Below are positions 6,884 through 13,486 of a stretch of 15,994 nt of DNA, in pieces. Origin of the DNA: Candidatus Aenigmatarchaeota archaeon (GTDB lineage: Archaea; Aenigmatarchaeota; Aenigmatarchaeia; QMZP01); the NCBI GenBank assembly GCA_015520105.1, contig WAQT01000062.1, positions 1 to 15,994 of the forward strand, in the 5' to 3' direction. How positions within the stretch are numbered: the stretch's first letter is position 1; the number at the start of each line of letters is the position of its first letter. The notes under the pieces were generated by a model. The model saw nothing but the letters and a program-made list of their open reading frames with translations, made no database searches and was not told the origin of the DNA. A program made the position numbers and the translations under genes.

Positions 6884-7342
6884 TCACTGGCAGTCCACGC
6901 AGTTGCACTTGTTCTCTCCCGGTCCGCACACGCCGTCTCCGCATCTCGTGCACACGAACCCGCTCCCGCACTCGAGACACTCTCCGCTCTTGTCTGAAGC
7001 CTCGCACCCTATTGCAACGAGTCCCGGACAGCATCCTTCCTTCCTGCCAGCGAATTCCCCCTCGCCGGAACATCCTTCGCACTCTCCGGGAACGTATCCT
7101 GTCACATTCCCGTCCGCCTCGCTCGTGCACGCAACGCAGGCGTTGGGGAACGTCCTCCACTCCACGCTCCCTTCTTTCTCAATCCTGGCGCACACAGGGT
7201 CGTACTGCTGCGTGCACACCCCTCCCCTCTCAAAACCATCGCATCCCAACAGATGCTCTGAACCGCTTCCGTTAGAACCGCTTTGCACGCATCCCGAAGA
7301 AACAACCGCAAGAACAGCCAGCGCAGCAAGAAGCCTTTCCAT
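6884..7342 (-). CDS. Cysteine-rich lipoprotein with Kazal-like domain
   Basis: A 152-aa predicted exported protein. Residues 1-17 are a short hydrophobic signal peptide ending in the lipobox VSSGC, with Cys18 the likely lipid anchor. Residues about 43-88 resemble a Kazal-type serine protease inhibitor: CTQQYDPVC, then a tyrosine/asparagine region FPNAC, and GYVPGEC. The C-terminal part has CGDGVCGPGE followed by CNCVDC, a cysteine motif common in archaeal surface proteins. Around 18 cysteines imply disulfide stabilisation outside the cell. The ATG at 7342 is chosen over an upstream TTG because it starts the signal peptide and a TATA-like TTTTTTAAT lies about 26 bases upstream. Inhibitor function is inferred from the cysteine pattern. 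Confidence 0.75.
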   Translation of the reverse strand: MERLLAALAVLAVVSSGCVQSGSNGSGSEHLLGCDGFERGGVCTQQYDPVCARIEKEGSVEWRTFPNACVACTSEADGNVTGYVPGECEGCSGEGEFAGRKEGCCPGLVAIGCEASDKSGECLECGSGFVCTRCGDGVCGPGENKCNCVDCQ

Positions 7343-7402
7343 AACATTCAAAGGGAATCGGTATTAAAAAACCTTGCGGCAAAATCAGGACATATGCAAC
7401 GA

Positions 7403-7494
7403 AAGACGTCTTCCGTAACGAAAGATTTATAAATAGTAACCACAAGATAGTGACAATACAATCTGTCTTGCGTTTCCATGATAGCGGAAGACAG
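7403..7494 (+). promoter_or_regulatory. Promoter and leader of the coiled-coil/HerA operon
   Basis: A perfect 10-base palindrome AAGACGTCTT (7403-7412) lies just before a TATA box, ATTTATAAAT (about 7424-7433). The leader holds an inverted repeat CTGTCTT (7463-7469)/AAGACAG (7488-7494) whose second arm abuts the SD sequence AGGAGGG. The palindrome is a candidate operator, and the hairpin could modulate access to the SD. Confidence 0.4.
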
Positions 7495-7502
7495 GAGGGA
7501 GC

Positions 7503-8045
7503 ATGAAAGACCCGAAATACAAGAATTTCATAGAGGACGATGAGATATACGTGTCGAGCGAGATAGAATCGGTTTCTCCAAGGGCTTTCGAGAGGGAGCC
7601 TGAAACAGAGAGGGTGACAGAAAAGGAAAGGGTTCTCGCGAGGCAGGCAACCCCCAGAATGGAGGAGGAACAGATAAAACCCCTCCAGAGGAAGACGCCC
7701 GAAGTCTTTGGAACGCTCTTTGACAGGATAGGGTTCCTGAAGCAGAGGATCGAGGAGACAAAAGAGGCGATGGAGGAGAGGAAGAGGCTTCATGACGACA
7801 TGATAAGGGACATAGACGAGGACATAGCAGAAAAGAAGTCCATGGTGAACATGATATCAGACGTTGACGAGAAAAGGAACTTCAAGCTCGACATCTCCAT
7901 ACTCAGGAAGGAGAAGAGAACAGAGAGCGTGAACTTCTGGAGGGACATGACAGAACTAAGAAGCGAGCTCAGGGAACTTCTCGAGCAGTACGAAGTGGAG
8001 AAGAGGATAGGCTCGATGTTCTCCTCGCTTGGAGGGAAAGCATGA
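7503..8045 (+). CDS. Coiled-coil protein paired with HerA-like ATPase
   Basis: A 180-aa highly charged protein. The first 65 residues are acidic and probably disordered. From about residue 70 to 172 it is a long helix with heptad-like hydrophobic spacing (FLKQRIEETKEAMEER, later LRSELRELLEQYEVEK), predicted coiled coil. No enzymatic motif is visible. The start has a strong SD (AGGAGGGAGC) and is reached from the TATA box at about 7424. The stop overlaps the start of the ATPase gene in ATGA, so translation is coupled and the products are probably made together and may bind each other. I do not recognise a named family; it is not NurA, the usual HerA partner. Confidence 0.7.
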   Translation: MKDPKYKNFIEDDEIYVSSEIESVSPRAFEREPETERVTEKERVLARQATPRMEEEQIKPLQRKTPEVFGTLFDRIGFLKQRIEETKEAMEERKRLHDDMIRDIDEDIAEKKSMVNMISDVDEKRNFKLDISILRKEKRTESVNFWRDMTELRSELRELLEQYEVEKRIGSMFSSLGGKA

Positions 8046-10072
8046 TACAGCCGCAGGAAAGGATGATATCTGACGAGATAAAGAAGCTCGTCCCTGTTCT
8101 CGGCAAGGAGAACGCTGAAAGACTGAACAGGGCCTACCTTCTCGGAGATGAGAAGACCAGGAAGAGGATATTCGAGATGGTGGATGCTGTAAAGGCAGCG
8201 GTGTTCTCAAACAGGGAACTTCATGGTTCCGTCCTCCTCGAGCCGCCTCCGAGGGAGGTCGCCGAGAGCGGGGAAATAGTCCTCGGCAACGTTCTCTACG
8301 GAAGGAAAAGAATGTTTTCCTTTTCGATCCCGAAGGATAGCCTTCTCATGCACACCGCGATATTCGGTTCATCTGGATACGGGAAGACCAACATATCCTA
8401 CCGGCTTGCCGATGCCATATCCTCCTCGGGAACGCCTGTCGTGATATTCGATTTCTCGAAGAGGAACTACAGAGACCTCCTCTCCACGCATCTGAAGGAG
8501 AGAGTCTCCATCTTCACTGTCGGGAGGAACGTTTCCCCTTTCAGGTTCAACCCGCTCGTTCCTCCTGAGGGAACTCCCGTTTCCCAGTGGATGAAGGAGT
8601 TCGCGTCCATATTCGACCACGCCTACTGGCTTCTCGGAGGAGGAAGGCACGTGATTCTCAAGGCCCTTGACGAGATATACGAAAGAAGAGATACCCCGAG
8701 GCTGAAAGATATAAAGGAGTGGCTCGACCAGTATGCAACAACCCAGCTTCCTGTAAGGGAGAGGAACTGGGTAGCCACAGCAGCAAGGCCCCTCGAGAGC
8801 CTTTGCTTCAGGGAGCTCGGCGAGGTGTTTGACTGCGACTCCGGAATCCGTCCAGACCAGCTGTTCGCTCCGGGCAGGATTACGATATTCGAACTCGATG
8901 CTCTCGATACCAACGACAAGAGTTTCTTCATAGAGATAACCCTTCAGTGGATAAGGGACTGGCTTCTAGCCTCGGGAGAGAGGGAAAAACTCGCAGGCGT
9001 AGTGATACTCGAGGAAGCGCACCACGTCCTGAACAGGGAGAAGGCGAAGAAGATCGGCTCGGAGACCGTGATGGACCTCGTGTTCAGGGAGATGCGTGAG
9101 CTCGGCCTCGGCGTGGTCTACATAGACCAGCATCCCTCCCTCGTCTCCTATCCCGCGCTCGGGAACACCTCCACGCACATATACATGAACCTCGGGCTGG
9201 ACACCAAACACTCCTCTGACATACAGGATGCGTCCGCTATGCTCGGTCTCAGATACGAGGATGAGAGCAACTATCTCAGGAAGATTCCTGTGGGCCAGGG
9301 CTTCGTGCTCAGGAGAGGCTCCCCATTCAACGACCCGTTCCTGGTGGAGTTCATGAAATTCCCTCTGAAGAAGGGCTCTGTCTCAGATGCGGATGTCTCG
9401 GAATTCATGAAAGGAAAGCTGAAAATTGAGACAGAATCGAGACATGAGGAATCGGGACATGAGATAAGAGAGGAGAGCAAAAACATTCCTGACCGCGAAC
9501 TGAGCAATTCTGACTGGAGGATAATCGAGACAATAGGTCAGGGAATCGGGACATACTCATCCCAGATTTACAGGTCTATAGGAATCTCGGGAAGCACGTT
9601 CAGCAAGAGGGCCGAGTCTCTCATTTCCCTCGGTATCCTCGGAACGTGCGATGCGAAGATACGCAAGAACAGGATGAAATGCTACTTCCTCACTCCGTTG
9701 GGAGAGAAATCCTTCAAGAGAAGCTTTGCGGAGAAGGAGGCGAGGGTAAGCATGAACATCGATAATATAATAGAGATGTTCTCCCTTGCGGGCTGGAAAT
9801 GCGTGAGGAAGGACGACACGCTTGAGTGCAGCAGCAAAGAGGGAAAGAGCTTCTCCATAAACCTTGTGAGCGAGCACAGCAGGAAAGGCATCGAGAGAAG
9901 AATAAGAAACGGAGAGACCTACCTCTGCGCTTCGGACGGCATAAGGAACCTGCTCACCGAGAAGGCCGCTGCCTTCTGCTCAAGGACAGGAAAACCCATT
10001 GTCATACTCGCTGCCACTGTCGGGGAGTTCGAGAAGAAGGGAATGTTCGACAGGATAGAGTTCGGCGTCTGA
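8042..10072 (+). CDS. HerA-like/DUF87 FtsK-HerA ATPase with winged helix
   Basis: A 676-aa predicted DNA translocase. The RecA-like core has Walker A GSSGYGKTN (109-117), Walker B VVILEEAHH (320-328) with catalytic Glu, a polar sensor-like IDQHPS (361-366), and LRRG (423-426) as candidate arginine finger, the usual HerA/FtsK arrangement. An N-terminal helical region (1-60) precedes a short beta segment (62-97). After an acidic linker (460-485) a winged-helix domain (about 490-560) carries STFSKRAESLISLGIL and a wing. Residues 570-676 form a further domain of unclear identity, possibly a degenerate nuclease fold. It overlaps the coiled-coil gene by 4 bases (ATGA). Role in end resection, DNA pumping or defence cannot be decided from this locus. 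Confidence 0.88.
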   Translation: MIQPQERMISDEIKKLVPVLGKENAERLNRAYLLGDEKTRKRIFEMVDAVKAAVFSNRELHGSVLLEPPPREVAESGEIVLGNVLYGRKRMFSFSIPKDSLLMHTAIFGSSGYGKTNISYRLADAISSSGTPVVIFDFSKRNYRDLLSTHLKERVSIFTVGRNVSPFRFNPLVPPEGTPVSQWMKEFASIFDHAYWLLGGGRHVILKALDEIYERRDTPRLKDIKEWLDQYATTQLPVRERNWVATAARPLESLCFRELGEVFDCDSGIRPDQLFAPGRITIFELDALDTNDKSFFIEITLQWIRDWLLASGEREKLAGVVILEEAHHVLNREKAKKIGSETVMDLVFREMRELGLGVVYIDQHPSLVSYPALGNTSTHIYMNLGLDTKHSSDIQDASAMLGLRYEDESNYLRKIPVGQGFVLRRGSPFNDPFLVEFMKFPLKKGSVSDADVSEFMKGKLKIETESRHEESGHEIREESKNIPDRELSNSDWRIIETIGQGIGTYSSQIYRSIGISGSTFSKRAESLISLGILGTCDAKIRKNRMKCYFLTPLGEKSFKRSFAEKEARVSMNIDNIIEMFSLAGWKCVRKDDTLECSSKEGKSFSINLVSEHSRKGIERRIRNGETYLCASDGIRNLLTEKAAAFCSRTGKPIVILAATVGEFEKKGMFDRIEFGV

Positions 10073-10374
10073 TTCAACGAGTTTCCATCCAAACACTGCG
10101 CAATTTTTATAAGCGTTTGCCCCAAATATTAACATCATCTATTCATGTTCATCTATACACACTCTCTTTCACCTCATCCCAGCCAACCCCTGGTTGATTG
10201 GGAAAGACAGCGAATTCGGTATGATGATTTCTATAGATGTATTTATGGAACTTGGGCGCCCAGCTCAAGCAGGAACCTGGTCTCATGCTCAAGAACCAGG
10301 AACTGGCTTCTTGCAGAATTCCGGGGCGCCCTCCCAAACCTCAAAAACCCAGATGAAAGGAGGTGAGGCAACAT

Positions 10375-10416
10375 ATGAGGGCAGCATACGTTATCTCCGC
10401 TACCATGGCATTCTGA
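10375..10416 (+). CDS. Mini-ORF with strong Shine-Dalgarno (13 aa)
   Basis: ATG followed by 12 sense codons (MRAAYVISATMAF) and TGA. AAAGGAGGTGA, an almost perfect complement of the archaeal 16S 3' end, starts 19 bases before the ATG and places GGAGG about 10 bases upstream. This is a better SD than most real genes in the window have. It might be a leader peptide or coincidental. There is no recognisable family. Confidence 0.3.
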   Translation: MRAAYVISATMAF

Positions 10417-10565
10417 TCCCTTGATGCCGAGACGTAACGTAGACGTAATATGGGCGCAGTTCAGACAGGAGTTGACTTGCACTCCATTTATATCAACCTG
10501 ATTTCTTTCAGACCCTCTAGCGCCCTATTATTAACCAAACCTTCAACCCTGAAAGGAGGGTACTC

Positions 10566-10616
10566 ATGTACTTCTTACCTCTCCATGAAAAGATAAAGAC
10601 AGGAGTCCCACCCTAG
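10566..10616 (+). CDS. Mini-ORF with strong Shine-Dalgarno (16 aa)
   Basis: ATG plus 15 sense codons (MYFLPLHEKIKTGVPP) and TAG. GAAAGGAGGG ends 5 bases before the ATG, and ACCCT/AGGGT around GAAAGG forms a small hairpin that would hide the SD. A 48-codon ORF without an SD (from the ATG at 10459) runs over its start in another frame, so coupling is possible. Coding status is speculative. Confidence 0.3.
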   Translation: MYFLPLHEKIKTGVPP

Positions 10617-10654
10617 TGAATGAGTTTTGGGTGATTGTATAATCTGGCGAATTT

Positions 10655-10711
10655 GGAGCCGCCGGTTGAGAAATAAGGGAAAATATTGGAAAAGGAGGAA
10701 CCGGCGGCTCC
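10655..10711. repeat. 13-bp perfect inverted repeat flanking a promoter
   Basis: GGAGCCGCCGGTT (10655-10667) and its exact complement (10699-10711) enclose 31 purine-rich bases. The enclosed AAAATATT (about 10680-10687) is spaced about 30 bases before the tRNA 5' end at 10720, so the tRNA promoter would lie between the arms. It could be a terminator for the upstream transcript, an operator, or the trace of an insertion. Confidence 0.6.
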
Positions 10712-10719
10712 ATCATAAT

Positions 10720-10790
10720 GCGCAGGTAGCCTAACTGGTAAGGCGCCGGCTCGCAGAGCTGGAAATGGTGGTTCGAATCCCCCCTGCGCT
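10720..10790 (+). tRNA. tRNA-Cys (GCA), atypical
   Basis: The acceptor GCGCAGG (10720-10726) pairs with CCTGCGC (10783-10789), followed by discriminator T, typical of tRNA-Cys. T8 A9 are present. The D stem GCCT/AGGC, with GG in the loop, is perfect. The anticodon stem CCGGC/GCTGG encloses TCGCAGA, giving anticodon GCA. The T loop TTCGAAT is canonical. Two oddities: position 33 is C instead of the near-universal U, and the T stem is one base short on its 3' side and has a T-C clash. CCA is not encoded. It may be functional with a relaxed structure, a degenerate copy, or contain a sequencing error. Identity is inferred from anticodon plus discriminator. Confidence 0.65.
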
Positions 10791-10813
10791 CATATTTTTC
10801 CTTTGTCAAATTA

Positions 10814-10838
10814 AAGGGATATATGATTCAAATCCCTT
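10814..10838 (+). promoter_or_regulatory. Inverted repeat overlapping a TATA-like box
   Basis: AAGGGAT (10814-10820) and ATCCCTT (10832-10838) flank ATATGATTCAA, 20 bases before the 61-aa gene. The arms enclose a TATA-like sequence, so this may be an operator over the promoter, or the tRNA 3' hairpin. Confidence 0.4.
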
Positions 10839-10857
10839 AACCAGAATAAATAACACA

Positions 10858-11043
10858 ATGAAACACCCCGAATACAGAACCGGCAAGCATCTTCCTGAAT
10901 GCGGATACGGGATTCCGGACTTCAATGAACTCGATGTCCTGATTCCGTTCTATGCAACGCGAAAGGCTGAAGAAGCAAACAAATGGATAGACCGGCTGGT
11001 GAAGCATTCAGAATCCAATGCTCACCGCAAGATAGTGCTATAA
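10858..11043 (+). CDS. 61-aa hypothetical protein
   Basis: MKHPEYRTGK to HRKIVL, not recognised. The middle is hydrophobic (DVLIPF), followed by a probable amphipathic helix with alternating charged residues (RKAEEANKWIDRLVKH). It has one cysteine and no transmembrane segment. The ATG is the first after a TATA-like box that lies within an inverted repeat at 10814-10838. There is no SD, consistent with a leaderless start. Codon use is AT-richer than in the ribosomal and argS genes around it, which fits a recently acquired accessory gene. It sits between tRNA-Cys and the transposase-like gene, a position common for inserted DNA. Confidence 0.5.
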   Translation: MKHPEYRTGKHLPECGYGIPDFNELDVLIPFYATRKAEEANKWIDRLVKHSESNAHRKIVL

Positions 11044-11049
11044 CCTCAG

Positions 11050-11349
11050 TCACCTCTTGCCATAGTCCCCGAACTTCCTCCACCACAGTATCACTGTCCA
11101 TCTTGATATGCTGACTCCCCTTCTCTTCATTCTCTTCACCACCTCTGACGTGGAAAGGCCTTTCCTGTACAGGGAGACAGCATAGAGTATGTCCTCCTTT
11201 CCGAACCTCATTCTGAGGAAGCCGTCATCCGGGGTGAACTTCCTTCCGCACGACTTGCAGAGCCTCATCCTCTTGACAGAGGACAGATTATGCCTGTAAC
11301 CCCTCCACACGCCTTCCTTCCCGCCGCAAAAGGGACATTTGTTTTCCAT
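11050..11349 (-). CDS. Transposase-type zinc-ribbon/HTH protein without catalytic domain
   Basis: A 99-aa protein. An N-terminal zinc ribbon (Cys5, Cys8, Cys31, Cys34) is followed by RKFTPDDGFLRMRF (36-49), a signature shared with the N-terminus of many archaeal insertion-sequence transposases. An HTH follows (GLSTSEVVKRM...ISRWTVILWW, about 64-90). Those transposases continue with a DDE catalytic domain, but this frame ends at residue 99, and I see no catalytic remnant or terminal repeats beside it. It is therefore either a truncated transposase or a domesticated DNA-binding protein. The frame is intact. It lies just downstream of argS on the same strand (19 bases between argS stop side and its start), so it could be cotranscribed with it. 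Confidence 0.72.
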   Translation of the reverse strand: MENKCPFCGGKEGVWRGYRHNLSSVKRMRLCKSCGRKFTPDDGFLRMRFGKEDILYAVSLYRKGLSTSEVVKRMKRRGVSISRWTVILWWRKFGDYGKR

Positions 11350-11367
11350 AACCCCACGAGCAACAAT

Positions 11368-13050
11368 CTACATCCTCTCCAGCGCCTCTATTCCCAGAAT
11401 CCAGAGGCAGTTCCCAAGAACCTGCCTGAACGCCTTCACAAGCGAAACCCTGACCTTCCTCGTCTCGCCTTCGGTCTTTATGACAGGCACCTTCTCATAA
11501 AACTCATTAAACGATGTGGCAAGCTCGTACGCGTAATTCGCGATGTAATGCGGTCTGTAGTCCTTTGCTCCGGCCTCAACAACGAAGCCGAGCCTTCCCA
11601 TAGTTCTCAAGAGCTTTCTCTCGCTCTCTGTCCACTCAAAAGAACCGCAAGCGCCCCCATTCTCTCCGCATTTCCTCAGTATGGATGAAGCCCTCGCGTA
11701 CGTGTATTGCAGATATGGCCCAGTGTTCCCCTCCATGCTCAACGCCCTGTCCCAATCGAACATTATGCTCTTCTCCGGCGATGTCTTCATCATGTCATAC
11801 CTTATCGCGGCCATCGCAATGCTCTTCGCCGCCCCTGCATCGGAACCCCTCTTTCTGCATTCCTCCCTCGCTTTCTCCATAACCCTTTCTTTCATCTCGT
11901 CATACGTGACCACCGTTCCCTTCCTCGACGACACCTTGCCTGAAGGCAATCTCACAAGACCATAGGGAAGGTGATACTCCTTCGCTGCAACCTCCGGATT
12001 TATCATCTCCAGACTCTTGAACAGCTGCCTGAAGTGAAGAGTTTGCTCCTCTCCGACCACGTGGATTATCCTGTCAGGATGATACTCCCTTTCCTGAAGC
12101 TCGGCGAGCGCTATGTCCTTCACGGAATAGAGCGGAGTCCCGTCCCCTGTAACGAGAACATAGACTCCAAGGCCATGCTTCTCAAGGTCAATAACCACAG
12201 CACCGTCGCTCTCCTTTGCAACTCCCCTATCAAGCAACTCGTTCGCTATCTCCCTGCCTCTTGCCTCCACCTCGCTCTCGAAATAGAGCCTGTCAAACTT
12301 CACTCCGAAATCCCTGTATATGGAATCAAAATACTCCAGGCTCCATTTTCTGGTCTCCCTGAGAACTTTCATGAGCTTCCTGTCGCCTGAATAAAGCCTC
12401 TTGTTAATATCCCTTATCTCCTCCTTGATTCTCTCATTCTGCTCAGCCATCCTGTTCGCTTCTGCATAAACCTTCCCGAGCCACGCGCCCCTGTTGCCGT
12501 CAGGAGCCTTTCCTTTATAGATATTGAGAAACCCCCATATGCATTTCGCAACATGCGGCCCTATATCGCCCTGATAGTTCGCCCTCACCACACTTTTCCC
12601 GGAGAACTCAAGCAGCCTCGAGAGCGACTCCCCTATGCATATGTTCCTCACATGGCCTATGTGAAACGCCTTGTGCGTGTTCGGCTGCGCGAACTCCACC
12701 ATGACCTTTCCCTTCTCCTCTCCGGAACCGAATCTCTTTCCCTCCTTTATAGCTTCTTCGATAAGCTTTCCGCCAAGCTTCTCCCATGCAAAAACAAAGT
12801 TCACATATGCTCCGGAATTCTCCACTGACTTAACATAACCCCACGGCCTCACGCCGGAAGCCAGTTCTTTCGCTATCTCCGCAGGGTTTCTTTTCTCCTT
12901 CCTTGACAGGAAGAAACACGGAAACGAAAGGTCGGCATCTATGTTACCGGGAGGAAATTCCAGAGCGGCCGCAGCTTCCTCCGGACCAATTCCAATCGCT
13001 TCGGAAACCCTTTCCGCTATCTCATTCCTTATCCTTCTTACAGAATCCAT
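11368..13050 (-). CDS. argS: Arginyl-tRNA synthetase
   Basis: A 560-aa class I synthetase that charges tRNA-Arg, of typical length. An N-terminal Arg-tRNA-synthetase domain (1-110) is followed by the catalytic Rossmann fold with the HIGH motif (AFHIGHVRN, HIGH at 130-133) and the KMSKS-equivalent KVSSRKG (372-378). The C-terminal DALR anticodon-binding domain starts near residue 440 and ends GIEALERM, as usual for the family. PNTHKAFHIGH and EEQTLHFRQ are diagnostic of ArgRS. The start is fixed by the family N-terminus and a TATA box about 26 bases upstream. It is divergent from the intron-bearing tRNA-Gln, sharing an AT-rich promoter of about 50 bases. No catalytic residue is missing. Confidence 0.97.
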   Translation of the reverse strand: MDSVRRIRNEIAERVSEAIGIGPEEAAAALEFPPGNIDADLSFPCFFLSRKEKRNPAEIAKELASGVRPWGYVKSVENSGAYVNFVFAWEKLGGKLIEEAIKEGKRFGSGEEKGKVMVEFAQPNTHKAFHIGHVRNICIGESLSRLLEFSGKSVVRANYQGDIGPHVAKCIWGFLNIYKGKAPDGNRGAWLGKVYAEANRMAEQNERIKEEIRDINKRLYSGDRKLMKVLRETRKWSLEYFDSIYRDFGVKFDRLYFESEVEARGREIANELLDRGVAKESDGAVVIDLEKHGLGVYVLVTGDGTPLYSVKDIALAELQEREYHPDRIIHVVGEEQTLHFRQLFKSLEMINPEVAAKEYHLPYGLVRLPSGKVSSRKGTVVTYDEMKERVMEKAREECRKRGSDAGAAKSIAMAAIRYDMMKTSPEKSIMFDWDRALSMEGNTGPYLQYTYARASSILRKCGENGGACGSFEWTESERKLLRTMGRLGFVVEAGAKDYRPHYIANYAYELATSFNEFYEKVPVIKTEGETRKVRVSLVKAFRQVLGNCLWILGIEALERM

Positions 13051-13103
13051 GGATATATTAAGCTAATCAAATATTAAAACAGAATATCCAATCCAATAGA
13101 GAT
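13051..13103. promoter_or_regulatory. Shared argS / tRNA-Gln divergent promoter
   Basis: The 53-base gap carries AAATATTAAAAC at about 13068-13079, near-palindromic. Read minus-strand it is about 26 bases before the argS ATG; read plus-strand about 30 bases before the tRNA 5' end. One TATA region may serve both directions. Confidence 0.45.
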
Positions 13104-13125
13104 AGCCCCGTCGTCTAGTGGCCAA

Positions 13126-13200
13126 TACCGCTCTTTTACGAGAGCTACCGCTTCTGCAAAGAGCGGTAGAGCAGAAAACGCGCAAAAGAGTGTTGGCCAG
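13126..13200 (+). other. tRNA-Gln intron 1 (D loop, 21/22), 75 nt
   Basis: The splice sites are placed so that the mature D loop gains the conserved A21. A 4-bp central helix GGCC/GGCC (13120-13123 with 13195-13198) is followed by 3-nt bulges AAT and AGG, cut after the second base. The intron folds into an 11-bp hairpin, TACCGCTCTTT (13126-13136) with AAAGAGCGGTA (13158-13168). The repeated GGCCA at both ends allows alternative registers of one or two bases; outer helices are weak here. Confidence 0.75.
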
Positions 13201-13216
13201 GGATGCTGGTCTTTGG

Positions 13217-13259
13217 ATTCGTTCCAAAGATATGAGGCCTTCCGGCCTGTGAAAAGGAA
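13217..13259 (+). other. tRNA-Gln intron 2 (canonical 37/38), 43 nt
   Basis: A full BHB is visible. Central helix CTTT (13211-13214)/AAGG (13254-13257), bulges GG|A and AA|A, exon helix CTGGT/ACCAG, intron helix TTC/GAA. AGGCC/GGCCT makes an inner hairpin with loop TTCC. The intron's CCAAAG can also pair with CTTTGG of the anticodon loop. The site is canonical for archaeal tRNA introns cut by the tRNA-splicing endonuclease. Confidence 0.88.
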
Positions 13260-13280
13260 AACCAGTGACACCGGTTCGAA

Positions 13281-13475
13281 GCGCAAGGGCAAGATAGGCT
13301 TCCGCCTTATGTGCCCTTACCGCCCTATCCCATGAAAAAGATAGAGTATAAGGCTGCGCGAATACGAAGCGCAATGGCAAAGGAACTGACTGACCTGCTC
13401 ACTCCTGATCTGCTATACAATCTGTTGGTCAGGCAGGCACTCGCAACTGTTCCCGATATTTGAGCGCTGCGAGAA
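13281..13475 (+). other. tRNA-Gln intron 3 (T loop, 59/60), 195 nt
   Basis: Central helix TTCG (13275-13278) with CGAG (13470-13473), 3-nt bulges AA|G (13279-13281) and AA|T (13474-13476), with the T-stem CCGG/CCGG as outer exon helix. Splicing restores TTCGAAT. Within it AAGGGCA pairs with TGCCCTT, enclosing ATAGGC/GCCTTAT around TTCC. At 195 nt it is long for an archaeal tRNA intron and much too short for a LAGLIDADG endonuclease. It contains a 43-codon ORF. Confidence 0.85.
13332..13463 (+). CDS. 43-aa ORF inside tRNA intron 3
   Basis: An ATG-to-TGA frame lying wholly inside the T-loop intron. It starts MKKIEYKAARIRSAMAKEL and ends VRQALATVPDI. It has a lysine-rich N-terminus, then an alternating Leu/Ala pattern typical of amphipathic helices (LTDLLTPDLLYNLLVRQAL). 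No SD is visible upstream (CCCTATCCC precedes the ATG), and no endonuclease motif is present. It could be a leftover of inserted DNA, a tiny expressed protein, or a chance frame in a structured RNA. Confidence 0.35.
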   Translation: MKKIEYKAARIRSAMAKELTDLLTPDLLYNLLVRQALATVPDI

Positions 13476-13486
13476 TCCGGTCGGGG

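Larger units (their letters stand above)
10073..10719 (+). other. Structured intergenic region with mini-ORFs
   Basis: There is no long gene I trust in this stretch. A TATA-like TTTTTATAAG at about 10102-10113 could launch a plus-strand transcript. Hairpins follow: 10178-10202 (10 bp, one mismatch, loop CCT); GGGCGCCC at 10254-10261 pairing with the copy at 10324-10331 around an inner CCTGGT/ACCAGG; and CAGG..TTGA/TCAA..CCTG near 10476-10510. Two mini-ORFs with strong SD sites, given separately, sit after hairpins. Plus-strand ORFs of 73 and 76 codons overlap in different frames and look random. Confidence 0.45.

Noticed and set aside
7503..10072. Canonical HerA-NurA end-resection operon
   Set aside because: The partner lacks nuclease motifs, and no Mre11, Rad50 or NurA is in the window.
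10145..10424. Plus-strand frames of 73 and 76 codons
   Set aside because: They overlap in different frames across strong hairpins, lack SD sites and have no recognisable domain; kept only as part of the structured region.
10858..11349. Complete insertion sequence
   Set aside because: No DDE domain, terminal inverted repeats or target-site duplication could be found.
13063..13380. Minus-strand frames across the tRNA-Gln
   Set aside because: They lie on bases fully explained by tRNA exons and BHB introns and show no protein similarity.
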